A stretch of 64,000 bases of DNA, from positions 6,700,630 to 6,764,629 of the forward strand of contig JALPQD010000075.1 in NCBI GenBank assembly GCA_023101885.1. Direction: 5' to 3'. Shown here one piece after another: positions 11,340 through 20,247 of this stretch (positions are counted from its first letter, which is position 1; each line of letters starts with the position of its first letter). Under the pieces are notes generated by a model. It saw nothing but the letters and a program-made list of their open reading frames with translations. It had not been told where the DNA came from and did no database searches. The position numbers were made by a program, and so were the translations under genes. Source of the DNA: Typhlomys cinereus. Its lineage: Eukaryota > Chordata > Mammalia > Rodentia > Platacanthomyidae.

Positions 11340-12678
11340 ATGCACTGAGGTCACTTAACCTGTGCCTTAGTGAATCTAAAAAACAGAAAGGTCCATGAAG
11401 ACTTTCACATCCTCCACTGGGAAGTGACTTACAAAGGGTCTTCATAGGAAAGAAAATCAAACCAAAATGCACCAACAGTGACTAATTCTTCCTAGGTATG
11501 TCTGGAGTTTTTTCCTCAGGTAGCTGCAGCTCCAGTCTTGCAATCCCATGGGTAGAGGGACCCATTCTTCATGCTGTCTAGACGCTCACAAAATGCTCCT
11601 TCAATTGAGTCCAGACACCCAGTTTGGACTGGGATGAACTCCAGGCCTGGTGCTTCCTTTGATTACCTTGGAGGGTGGTTCCCAGAGGGATCTTTTGCAC
11701 TAGGAAATTAATATCAGCTCTTTTGTTCAGTGTGACATTTGAGATCTAGATCTAACTAATACATTTCTAATACTTTGAGCACCTTTGCTATCTTTTGTAC
11801 TATAGACAAACACCAGGGCCGCATTCATCTAGATAAATACTCAACTACTGAGTTATTGTGACCTCCGTATTTTTTTCATATTTTTGCTTTAAAGAAAAAG
11901 TCTTTCTTTCACTTAGTATGGCTTAATAGTTACCTTTCATTTTAATTTGTTATGACATATATATTGATGGGGAAGAAAGAGTAGAGAGAGAAAAGAGAGA
12001 GAGAGAAAGAGAGAGAGAGAAATGTACATATGGAGGTCTGAGGACAAGTATTCTGAATATGCTCCTTCCTTCTATCATGCGAGTTACATAGTTGGATCTC
12101 AGGTTGACACGTCTACACACATGTGCCTTACACACCGAACAATCTCCTAAACCCATTTCTCAGTGTGCATTTAGGGACAGAGTCTCCCTACGTTGTCTAG
12201 ACTGCTCCTGCCCTCAGGCTGCTCCAGCCAGTCTCCTGAGCAGCTGACTCACAGGCATGTTCCTGCAGAGCAGCATCAAATCGCTTCAAAATCATTTTCA
12301 AGGGAAACACTCCAGACAATTTTGGACATTCTTTAGAGAAAACCCCTTGATGATCAGAAAAAAGTCTTCTTGGTAGAGATTCCCGGCCTTCCTTTCCCTT
12401 GGTGTCCTGCACCATGCAGTGCTGTGTGCACACCGACCACCCTTCTTTCTCAGCACCCTGACAGAGAAGGAAAGAACAGAGAGCGGGTGCACGAGTGACA
12501 GACAACTTACCTGAGCTATCTGGGCTGCCGTGCTGCCCTTTGCCCCTAAGAGGACCATGGCCAGAGCAGAGGAGATGCTCATGGGAGAGTAAAATATGTT
12601 ACGTGAAGGATCTTCTTGACACAGCGTCTTCAAGATGTGGATGGCAAAGGTGCCACTTGCTTCAGAGAGAGCATCCAT
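3866..12678 (-). CDS. Serpinb9: Serpinb9-like serpin, copy A, complete (6 coding exons, 376 aa)
   Basis: Intracellular clade B serpin (ov-serpin), a suicide inhibitor of serine proteases such as granzymes, expected in cytosol and nucleus. Coding exons, high to low coordinate: 12678-12511, 11033-10896, 10421-10304, 8536-8394, 5482-5327, 4273-3866. All have AG acceptors and GT donors with matching phases and no internal stop. The 376-residue total equals human SERPINB9. It starts [13 protein letters not shown] without a cleavable signal peptide and ends CGRFSSP. The hinge is inhibitory (Gly326 P15, Thr327 P14, Ala329-332 P12-P9). The loop reads F-E-L-F at P4-P1 followed by Cys341 at P1', so P1 is Phe340, where human SERPINB9 has Glu340. 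The serpin signature [11 protein letters not shown] lies at 349-359. A TTTATT at 3343-3348 (AATAAA on the gene strand) could end the mRNA about 0.5 kb past the stop. The family call is firm; which member of a rodent Serpinb9 expansion this is cannot be told. P1 Phe suggests a chymotrypsin-like target (inference). Confidence 0.93.
5327..5482 (-). CDS. Serpinb9: Copy A coding exon 6
   Basis: The acceptor is TTCCTTCCCCAG and the exon has 52 codons. It reads [20 protein letters not shown]... and ends [10 protein letters not shown] before GTGAGG. It encodes the LELPYAG...LPDD segment of the serpin body. An open frame on the other strand here is only its shadow. Confidence 0.92.
5483..8393 (-). other. 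Intron 5 of gene A
   Basis: Mostly AT-rich unique-looking sequence. 6400-6740 looks like an unclassified old interspersed repeat. No gene or RNA found. Partner: 38338-41251. Confidence 0.7.
8394..8536 (-). CDS. Serpinb9: Copy A coding exon 5
   Basis: The acceptor is CCTTTTTCCAAAG. The exon completes the Gly codon and reads [13 protein letters not shown]...[15 protein letters not shown]... to FKVNQ, then GTAAGT. VLVNAxYFK and YTREMxFK are diagnostic serpin segments. Copy B differs by four amino acids here and has no silent change. Confidence 0.92.
8537..10303 (-). other. Intron 4 of gene A
   Basis: Holds the GC-rich open frame described at 8611-9207; otherwise nothing recognised. Partner: 41395-43166. 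Confidence 0.7.
8611..9207 (-). other. GC-rich open frame in intron 4, origin unknown
   Basis: A 198-codon frame (starts [17 protein letters not shown]) on the minus strand in an otherwise AT-rich intron. An AATAAA lies inside the frame on the same strand (CAGAATAAAGACGCG, about 8960-8945). I recognise no protein family. In copy B the frame is shortened to 118 codons (42070-41714) by small changes, which argues against a conserved gene. It could be the 3' part of a processed retrocopy. Confidence 0.3.
10304..10421 (-). CDS. Serpinb9: Copy A coding exon 4
   Basis: The acceptor is TTTTCTCTGAAG. The exon reads [14 protein letters not shown]... to [10 protein letters not shown] and ends with one base of a Gly codon before a weak donor, GTCAGA. 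It is identical in copy B. Confidence 0.92.
10896..11033 (-). CDS. Serpinb9: Copy A coding exon 3
   Basis: The exon is 138 bases (46 codons), starting [15 protein letters not shown] and ending SYEFLP before GTAAGT. Human SERPINB9 has ALSLNTEEDIHRAFQ at this position. It is identical in copy B. Confidence 0.92.
11097..11340 (+). mobile_element. B2-like SINE with (CAGA)n(CA)n tail, copy A intron 2
   Basis: tRNA-like head with GGTAAAGTACTTGTTGC (A-box region) and TTTGGATTCCC (B-box region), then a body ending in a long CAGA and CA tract (about 11250-11338) next to coding exon 3. The tract differs in length from copy B. Confidence 0.6.
11960..12170 (-). mobile_element. Probable B3/B4-like SINE, copy A intron 2
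   Basis: Antisense-looking tRNA-derived SINE: a (GA)n-rich stretch, then GGAGGTCTGAGGACAAG, GGATCTCAGGTTGACA and a terminal GAACAATCTCC...AACCCA on the plus strand, as in antisense rodent B-type SINEs. It is diverged. The partner in copy B is about 44827-45030. Confidence 0.5.
12511..12678 (-). CDS. Serpinb9: Copy A coding exon 2 (start codon)
   Basis: The acceptor is TTTGCCTCCAG and the exon begins at 12688, ten bases before ATG (12678-12676, context CACCATGG). It gives 56 residues ending AAQIAQ, then the donor GTAAGT. An upstream in-frame ATG at 12741 lies in the intron and is not used, because human SERPINB9 starts at the same Met as this one. Confidence 0.93.
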
Positions 12679-12688
12679 GGTGCAGGGT

Positions 12689-14525
12689 CTGGAGGCAAAG
12701 CAAAAAGGAGAAACAGCACTCAGTGCACTGCTAATGTTCATGGAACCATGAGGGGAAACAAAGGAATCATACCTTTGACTTTCACTTCAAAGTAAGTGCT
12801 ATACGTTATATTTGTAAGAATTCCATTCAGTGCCACTGACTTCTTTGCAACACTGCAGGCTACCTTCTGTCTGCAATGCATGGGTGCAAGGATCGACATG
12901 CACATGGACACATGCGAAGTACAAACTGTGTGGTGAACTCAGTCCCTTCCTAAGGACCAGCGCTTCTCTTCTGCAGAGCAGTGTCAACAATGCCCGACAG
13001 CAAGAAGGGAGCAGCACATGCAGTCAGCCCACACTTTCATGCTCCCGAGGCGCACTGTGCATTGTGACCTCCATCCATGGTGGGCCTGTGGCTACTGGAA
13101 AGATACCGAGGTGGGAACCCAAACACAGGCTGGAGCTATCATAGCTGCTGTGCCGCCTTCATGTGCCCTGGTCAGCGGAGGGCAGCTAGGCTCCTTCCTG
13201 TTGAGCAGCCCCACCTGTGAGATGGACATCAGAGCTGACCACAGGCGACAGGACATTTCCTTACAGTCCTAACCCAGGTTCTGCATGGTGATGATCTGAA
13301 AATCATGTAACTTTGAACACAGCAAGATGTTATTTCATTTTTGTTTTAATTGGTGTTCATTTTTCTGATGAAGTCAACAAAAATGTGGAAAGTTCATACC
13401 CCAGACTCAGAAAACTCATTAGAACACATGACCATGATAGGAAGCTCCGCCCTGTGCAACAGCACACTGGCCAGACAAGGAAGAGCAGAGGAGTGATGGA
13501 GGAAGAAGGAAAAACGAGGAAGTCTAAGCCCAGGACCTCAGCCCCCTGACCAGCCCCCTTCCTCCTGTCACCTTTACTGTAAGCCCTCCGCTTGTCATTG
13601 CTGTCCAAGCACCGTCTATGGTCTCTGAAAACCAGGTCTGGCACCTGATGCTAAGCACCCTAAAGTGTGTACTCAGTGAGTACTCGGATTTGTACTGTTG
13701 ACTTAAAGGACAGAGGAGTAAGAGGCTCATCTGTCTGTGGATCCTGGGAGAGAGACCTGAGTAACAATATTCATCAACAGGTGGGCTCTGAAAAGAAGCA
13801 AAGAAGCCGTTACAGAGGGTCACAGATATGGAATGGCAGCAGACCTGCCCGAGGACCCCTGTGCCTAGCCTTGCTGCTGCCAGCAGCACCTCTGCAAACA
13901 CCAGAAGACAGTACTTTCCTGAAAGCGCTTCTTTGTTCAAAGATTAACATTCCTTGGGTTGCATCTTCTAGTTTCCACCTGAGTCTTCTTGTTGAGGGAG
14001 GGGTAAATTTCCACAGGCAGCCAGAACAGAGGCTGAGACCAGAGGAAATTGAGCAAGGCCACCAGCCTCTGTGAAAGACAGCACGTACCCTGGGAGAGCT
14101 GCCCTGAAGTCTACACCACATCCTGCATGCTCATAGCCCTGGGGCGTCCACCACGATTCCACCACTAAGCCAGCCAGTAGGACTTTCAAGCCTAGTCCAT
14201 CAAGGACCACCAATCAATAGTCAGGGAGGAAACTAATAGAACATTTCCATTTTCCGCACCCCAAAATTTCAGAAAAGGAGCCACTCAGGGTCATGAATCT
14301 TTGGAGAGAGACTTGAATCAGTCTTGTGTTCCAAACACTCCCTGATTGGTGTCCTTCCCTTTTCCTCGCTTCTCAAAAAATCCTTCTAAAAGAAAAAGTG
14401 TCCATGGTGTCAACTTCACTCCTCAAATTTAGATGCAAGTACTTGGATTTCAAACCAGTAACATTCTCAAGTCTTCCTCTTCCCCTCCTACACCAGCCTG
14501 ACAAATGCTACACGTCCTCACCTAC
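12689..14525 (-). other. Intron 1 of gene A
   Basis: Contains the LTR-like repeat at about 13560-13860. The several frames on both strands here are open by chance and not conserved as protein. Partner: 45556-47392. Confidence 0.65.
13560..13860 (-). repeat. LTR-like interspersed repeat, copy A intron 1
   Basis: On the minus strand it contains TGTAACGGCTTCTTTGCTTC...GATCCACAGACAGATGAGCC...CTCTGTCCTTTAAG. It matches the plus-strand segment at about 18090-18235 at roughly 75% by eye, an inverted pair about 4.4 kb apart flanking the promoter region. Family not identified. Partner in copy B: about 46430-46730. Confidence 0.45.
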
Positions 14526-14570
14526 CTTTTCACAGCTGCCTCCAGGGATAGTGTTGCAGCCTGGGTGTCC
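14526..14570 (-). other. Serpinb9: Copy A exon 1, 5' untranslated (5' end approximate)
   Basis: On the minus strand a G/GTAGGTGAG donor follows 14526, about 30 bases downstream of a TATA-like box, which fits the short non-coding first exon of Serpinb6/9-type genes. The 5' end is placed only by its distance from the TATA-like box. The same segment is conserved in copy B. Confidence 0.55.
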
Positions 14571-14593
14571 AAGGAGGGAACCTGTGGCCCTGG

Positions 14594-14692
14594 GTTTTTA
14601 ATCACTGTGGGTGGGGACTTGCAGTGAGTCGTCCCTAGCGCGTGACAGGGAACAACCTCTGACCTGAAGCACCAGTGGCCTTGGCTGACTCA
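14594..14692 (-). promoter_or_regulatory. Copy A serpin promoter: TATA-like box and AP-1 site
   Basis: On the minus strand TGATTAAAAACCC (TATA-like core 14601-14596) lies about 75 bases upstream of the exon 1 donor. A perfect AP-1 consensus TGACTCA is at 14686-14692, with a near-match GTGAGTCG around 14624. A weak kappaB-like GGGGACTTGC sits at 14613-14622 on the plus strand. Human SERPINB9 is known to be induced through AP-1 and NF-kappaB sites. Use here is inferred from motifs and position. Confidence 0.5.
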
Positions 14693-14954
14693 CCTCAGGG
14701 TCCTGGAGGAACTGGTGAGGAATCTCTAGGCTGCTGAGGGGAAACAGAACAGCTGGGCTTCAGGCTGGCCGACTCCAGAATGGCACACCGGCATAGTGCG
14801 GTTTTATGAGGTTAATGCGCCTGTGCACCTCTAAGAGAGTCACTTGAATGTCTCCCGCTTGATGTCTTGTTTTTTTGTTTACTGTTTAAGTCCCTTATTT
14901 TGTACCTCTGGGGATGTAATCCCAAAATTTGTACATCCTAAATAAAAGTATTAT

Positions 14955-15003
14955 TAGAGAGAGAGACAGAAAGAGAGAGAGAGAGAGAAAGAGACAGCGA
15001 GAA
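14955..15003. repeat. (GA)n simple repeat, copy A
   Basis: [26 protein letters not shown] tract upstream of the promoter. Partner in copy B is about 47820-47862, without two ATT-containing bases of lead-in. Confidence 0.75.
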
Positions 15004-15271
15004 CACATTCTTATAAGATTTTGTGCCTAAAGTATAATGGGGTCCGAAAAATAATTTTGAGACATCCTAAATTGAGCTATAGGTAGTAAGGTGGAAGAAA
15101 GAAAACATGAGAGCTTATTATACAACATTTATTTCCTTAGATTTGTGAACAATTTTCCATTGCTGCCTGACCATAGGCTGCTGTGTGAGGGACTCTATCG
15201 CAGGGCGAGTCTTTTTTTAGGCTAGCAAATGAAAAAATTTTAAAACCTCATTTATTTCTGGAATCTCGGTC

Positions 15272-15287
15272 TCGAGATTTCAATTTA
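15272..15287. repeat. Target-site duplication, left copy
   Basis: 16-base direct repeat TCGAGATTTCAATTTA flanking the copy A L1 fragment. Confidence 0.92.
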
Positions 15288-15310
15288 TTTATTTATTTTT
15301 TTTTTTTTTT

Positions 15311-15382
15311 GCATTTTCACAGTGCTCCTTTATTTCTTGCCATTCTCCTGCCTACCATCCCCTAGGCAAGCCATTTTTTACA
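15311..15382 (-). other. Putative L1 3' transduction (72 bases)
   Basis: Between two A-rich stretches (T runs at about 15293-15310 and 15383-15391 on the plus strand) sit 72 bases not found at the 3' end of the nested L1 of the same subfamily at 25093-25120. They contain AATAAA on the minus strand (15334-15329), 18 bases before the terminal poly(A). This is the signature of read-through past the L1 signal into source-locus flank. Confidence 0.75.
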
Positions 15383-16354
15383 TTTTTTTTTATTAAAAAT
15401 TTAATTATACATTTTAAAATTTTTTACCAGTTCCCTCCCTCCCCCCTCCTCTCCCTCCCCTTCCCCCAGTGCCTCCCCCCCAATTCCCAGAGAGTCCTTT
15501 ATTGTATACGCCTAACTCTCCATTGGGTCCTCCTCTCCGATGACATATAAGGACCCAGTGGCATTTCCATAAGCCCTTTCTCTTGTTCCCCTTAAGCATA
15601 AGATCACTACTATGGCTGTCAATCCCTTGCCTCCAGGGGTCTCGGTGCCCTTAACAGATGCTAGACTTTATGAGGGCAACAGTGCGCTGGACATTGCGCA
15701 GGGCATGCAAAGTCCCATTACGATTGCTTTGGCCCCAACTATTGTTGAGAATCTTGCAAATCGTTGCTCCTCCCATCCTTTTGCTCTTACAATCTTACCG
15801 CCCCCTCTTCCGCAAATGTCCCTGAGCTCCGGGATGGGGAGAGATTAGGCTGTCCTAGTTCTATGTGATTGATATAGTCTCTGAAGTTCTGGATTGTGGT
15901 TTGTTGATTTTCTCTTGCAGTTTTGCTACTCCTGCCATTCCCTTCACTCCATTCTGCTGGGCACTGTATGTCACCCCCTGGCCAGAGACAAAAGCTGTTA
16001 AACTGGAGTCTTGTTGTAATAGCACATTCAAGGGTAGATGTAATAAGAGTAGGAAACCTCCCTGAGGGAGGCGTCCATCACCCATTTGCAAAATGATTAC
16101 TTTTTATCTGCTAGACTATATGCCCTCCCCTTCTGGTGAGATCAGGAAAGAACGTCTGTGAACTTAACCAGGTTTCTCATTACTTACTTGCAGACCTTGA
16201 TGGAGGCCTATTTTCTCTGCTGTAACATGGTCTCCTCTCTCCTTGTTTCTGGTGTGGCCCTCCTAACCCATCTCTCTTGTTCATAATCCTTGCAATTACT
16301 GTGTTTCATAGGTTTACTTTTGAGTGTCTCAATGTGGGCTGGGTGAGTTTAGTA

Positions 16355-16651
16355 CTAGGAGCCACCTATTAGCGAGTACATACGGCGCTTAATTTTCTGG
16401 GTTTGGGATACTTCACTTAATATAATTCTTTCTAATGACATCCATTTCCCAGCAAATTCCAGTAATTCCTCATTTTTGATGGATGAGTAGTACTCCATTG
16501 TATAGATGTACCACAGTTTCCTTATCCACTCGTCAACTGTTGGACATTTAGGTTGATTCCATGACTTTGCTATTGTAAACAGTGCTGCTATGAACATGGT
16601 CGAGCTTGTGCTATCGAGGCGAACCTCAGCTGCATGGGGGGTTATTCCCAA
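16355..16651 (-). pseudogene. L1 ORF2 C-terminal remnant
   Basis: About 98 codons of the ORF2 C-terminal region (PTVDEWIRKLWYIYTMEYYS...SLIGGS) in the 5'-truncated element. It has no promoter or start of its own. Confidence 0.85.
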
Positions 16652-16656
16652 AAGTG

Positions 16657-16672
16657 TCGAGATTTCAATTTA
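16657..16672. repeat. Target-site duplication, right copy
   Basis: Perfect second copy of the 16-base motif. In copy B it occurs once. Confidence 0.92.
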
Positions 16673-17459
16673 ATATTCATGTTTTAGAGACACATATTTT
16701 AGTGACTTTTAGGACACTCATGTCGTCTTACAGCTGCCACCACCATCTGATCCCAGAATGCTTTTACTATCTCACAAAGAAGTGATCTACCCATTGCAAC
16801 CAGCAGAGCGTTTCTAGTCGGTGGAATTGTACAATATCTGGTCTCTTGTGGGCCTGTTTCTCTAACTTTTTGTCTTTGGGGTTCCTCTTTGGGGGTTCAT
16901 GGTGTCTGAGGCTGTGGAGCTGAGACACATCAGCACACTGCAACCTGTAGCCGCCTGTTGAGTTCTTTCTAAAGCCGTGACACAAAGGTAATGCCTTTGT
17001 TCCTGACTTTCAAACAGAAAAGGATTTCAGGACAGGCCAGTGTGAAGGAGAGTTTGCTTTATGAAGAAGAATATTTAACACAGATTTCAGTAAGGGATGT
17101 ATAAGACAGAGGTTATGGAAGGAACTGGACATAGCGAAGCCTGGAAGTGACTCTCTCAAAGAGGAGTTCTGCATCTTAATGTATACCTCAAAGAATAACT
17201 GAGAAACATTTTTTTCTCCTGCTTCACTCCTTTTCTCAAATGAGAAAACAGTGTCTGCAGTGCATAAGGACTAAACTCTGTACGACAAATCCATGTAGAC
17301 AAGTATTGAGCAAGGGCCTAGGGACATGCCATTTGCTGCAAATGGGATTTGTTGAAATACTGAAGCTCACTACCAAGTGTGGTGGACAGATGTGTTGAGA
17401 TGGATTCGGGCAGTGTAGTGTTCCACACTGCCGCTCGCTGTCAGGTGGGAAGCTGGGTT
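16673..17459. other. Intergenic stretch, copy A
   Basis: Nothing recognisable. Partner in copy B is 48150-48950. Confidence 0.5.
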
Positions 17460-18300
17460 TTGTGATCACTCGTTCTGCTGCCGTGAGACAAAACTCACAC
17501 AGTCAGCCTCAGGGAGAAAGGCAGATTTATTTGGCTTGGTTCCGGAGGGGAGATGTGGCCCATGATGTCAGAGAAGGCGTGGCAAGTGGCAGAAGCTGAA
17601 GGTGGCTTAGGTCATGTGGCTCATGGTGGAGGCAGAGAGCCAGCCCACTTCTCTAGTAGAAGTAGGGGGGCTACCCAACTCAAGGCCCACCCCTATGACT
17701 TGCCTTACCTCCAGCAAGTCTTCACTATCAAAATGCCTGTTGCTCTGTTTCTTGATCTTAGAGGCGGTCAGCCCCAAGAGGTCAGACCCAGGCCTCTGAT
17801 GCTTCCACAATGTTTTTCCTGAAGATGGCACTGAGTCCTGGCTAGGCTGCAGGGTCCGTTCACAAGACAATACAGTTAGAGAACAACGCCTCCATGGGAA
17901 TTCTGGGCTGTGGGTGTTGGCAGAGGCCGAATTGAAACCTCCCAGGCCTGACTGGGAGATGCAACCAGAGGATTAGGCCATAGAAGCCAGTCCAGGAAGG
18001 CATTATCTTATTGCTATTATAGACAGGGCTCTTGTGGACATCGCAGCAGGCCAGCAGCACAAAGCTAGACATAGGGCCGATCCTCAGCCAGGTGTGGTGC
18101 AGTTTCACGTCTGTGGTCTTCTGTAATGGCTCCTTTCCTGCTTCCTCCCGGGCCCACCTAGTGATCAGTGTTCCTGCCTCAGCTCTCCCGGGGATCCACA
18201 GGAAGATGAGCCTCGTACTTCTTCTCTGTCCTTTAAGACTGAGTCTGAGCACTCATCTCTTCCTTTCAAGCTCTTTCCTTAATTCTCCCCATGCTGATGA
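17460..18300 (+). repeat. Rodent LTR-like repeat region upstream of the serpin, copy A
   Basis: Contains GTGATCACTCGTTCTGCTGCCGTGAGACAAAACTC, a common rodent-repeat look, then the segment that is inverted at 13560-13860. Copy A lost about 14 bases (TCAGTAGTCTCTAG) that copy B keeps near 49722. No gene is seen in it. Partner in copy B: about 48950-49790. Confidence 0.45.
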
Positions 18301-18495
18301 GCCCTTCCGCTATGCTGAGCTTGCTTCCAGGTGCTAATGATCACATCTTGCCTTCAGAATCCTTTCACTGTGTTGGGATCAGCAATGAGCATCTAGAGAG
18401 CTTAAAGTTTGGAGTGATGGCAGGAATGGGGTTCAACAGGTGTTCTGGGATTGGACAACTGAGTTCCTATTTGTATCCTTCCCCTCCTTGCCTTA

Positions 18496-18790
18496 TTTTT
18501 TTATTTATTATTTATTCATTTGTGTGTGTATGCGTGTGTGCGTGAGTGTGTGTGTGTGTGTGTGTGTGTGAACCAGGGGCAAATTCGGGAACCACCATGG
18601 ATGCCTCCGCCTCCTCCTTGTTTACTCTGCCCCGGGATTCACAGGCTCCGCCCTACCAGGACCAGAAACGCAGGCCGCCCCCCACCCCCGCTTGCGCCCA
18701 GCATCTATACATGGGGTCTAGGATCCGAACTCAGGACCTTCCACCTGCAAGGCAGCGGTTTAACCCCTGAGCCACCTCTCCAGCCCCACA
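18496..18790 (-). mobile_element. tRNA-headed SINE with unusual body, copy A
   Basis: On the minus strand it starts GGGGCTGGAGAGGTGGCTCA, with A-box-like TGGCTCAGGGGTT and B-box-like GAGTTCGGATCC. A GC-rich body of about 150 bases follows, then (CA)n and an AAATAAATAAT-rich tail. Direct repeats CCCCTCCTTGCCTTA (18481-18495) and CCCCTCCTTGCCCTA (18791-18805) flank it. The head resembles B2; the body does not resemble the B2 consensus I know. Confidence 0.85.
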
Positions 18791-18799
18791 CCCCTCCTT

Positions 18800-19249
18800 G
18801 CCCTATGGCTCTGGCTGGGACCTCTAGCACTAAACTGAACAGGAGTGGTGAAAGTGGACAGTCTTGTCTTACTTAGTCCTGATCTAGTGAAATGATACAA
18901 GTTTTTCCCATTCAGAATGATGCTTGCTTTAGGCTTGTTTTATGTTGAGTTATGTCCCTTTCAGTCCTATTTTCTTTAAAGCTCTCATCATGAAGGGATA
19001 ACGAATTTTGTCCAAAGCTTTCTTTGCATCTGTTGAGAATAGCCTGTTTTTTGTCTTCAAATCTGTTAATATGATGAATCACATTTATTGATTTAAATAT
19101 GTTAAATCATCCTTGCATTTCTGAAATGAACCAGGTTTTATCATGATTATGATATTTGGGATTTTTATCCAGTTTGTAATTATTTTATTAAGAATTTATG
19201 CATTTGTATTCATTATTGATGTTGTCCTGTGATTCTATCCTTCTATCAG
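18800..19249 (-). repeat. Old L1 ORF2 fragment
   Basis: The plus strand reads AACAGGAGTGGTGAAAGTGGACAGTCTTGTCTTA, the antisense of the ORF2 SPLLFN region, diverged and open in no frame. It borders the A tail of the older long L1. Partner in copy B: 50300-50746. Confidence 0.65.
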
Positions 19250-20247
19250 TTTTTTTTTTATTTCAGCTCATACAAACTTATTAGGTACACCAGTTCCCTC
19301 CCTCCCTCCTCCTCCCCCCGTACCCCCTACTCCTCCTCCCCACCCCTCTCCCTCCCCATCCCCCAGTGCCTCCCACCCCAATTCCCAGAGAGTCCTTTCT
19401 TGTGCATGTCTGATTTTCCTCTGGGCCCTCCTCTCCGATGACGTACAAGGACCCAGTGGCCTTTCCCGAACCCTTTCCCGTGTTCCCCTTAGGTATAGGA
19501 ACACTGCTGTGGCTGCCAATCCTTTGCCTCCAAGGATCTTGGTGCCTTTAGCAGATGCTAGACTTTGTGAGGTCAACAGTGTGTTGGACAATGCGCAGGG
19601 CATGCAAAGTCCAATTATGATTGCTTCAGCCCTAACTAGTATAGAGTATCTTACATATCACTGCTCCTCCCATCCTTATGCTCTTACACTCTTACCGCCC
19701 CCTCTTCCGCAAATTTCCCTGAGCTTCAAGATGGGGAGAGACTAAGCTGGCCTAGTTCTAGGTGGTTGATATAGACTCTCTGAAGTTCTGGATTGTGGTT
19801 TGTTGATTTTCTTTTGCAGTTTTGCTGCTCCTGCAATGCCCTTCACTCCATCCTGGTGGGCATTGTATGTTACCCCCTGGCTAGAGACAAAAAGCTGTTA
19901 GAGTCTTGTGATAAAAGCACATTCAAAGGTAGATGTAATAAAAGTGGGAAACCACAGTGAGGGAGGGGTCTATCACCCATTTGCAAAATGGTTACTTTTT
20001 ATCTGCCAGACTATATGCCCTCCTCTTCTGGTGAGATCACTTCCCCTCAGTAGTAAATGATCAGGAACAAAAGTCTGTGAACTTAATCAGATGTCTCATT
20101 ACTTATTTGGGTCCTTGGTGGAGGCCTATTTTCCCTGCTGTAACATGGTCCCTTCTCTCCTTGTTTCTGGTGTGGCCCTCCTACCCCATCCCTCCTGTTC
20201 ATAATCCTTAGAATTACTGTCTCTAGGTGGGCTGGGTGGGTTTGGTA

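Larger units (their letters stand above)
15288..16656 (-). mobile_element. 5'-truncated L1 private to copy A, with target-site duplication
   Basis: L1 fragment read on the minus strand: the last 99 codons of ORF2 (stop at about 16355), the 3' UTR with its purine-rich tract (pyrimidines on the plus strand at 15421-15482), then an A-rich tail. It is flanked by a perfect 16-base target-site duplication, TCGAGATTTCAATTTA, at 15272-15287 and 16657-16672. Copy B has the empty site, with that motif once at 48134-48149, so the insertion followed the duplication. Its 3' UTR matches the nested L1 at 25,094-30,901, so both belong to one younger subfamily. The tail is unusual and is described separately. 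Confidence 0.93.

Noticed and set aside
11238..11340. CAGA/CA tract as a possible repeat array or coding Cys-Val protein
   Set aside because: Pure microsatellite with no unique spacers; the long Cys-Val frames are translations of the repeat.
12676..12741. Upstream in-frame ATG at 12741 as the serpin start
   Set aside because: It lies in intron 1, before the TTTGCCTCCAG acceptor; the conserved SERPINB9 start is the ATG at 12678.
15612..15848. 78-codon plus-strand frame starting MAVNPLPPGVS (also at 25321, and a variant at 19509 and 51006)
   Set aside because: It lies antisense within the L1 3' UTR and recurs only because the L1 3' UTR does.
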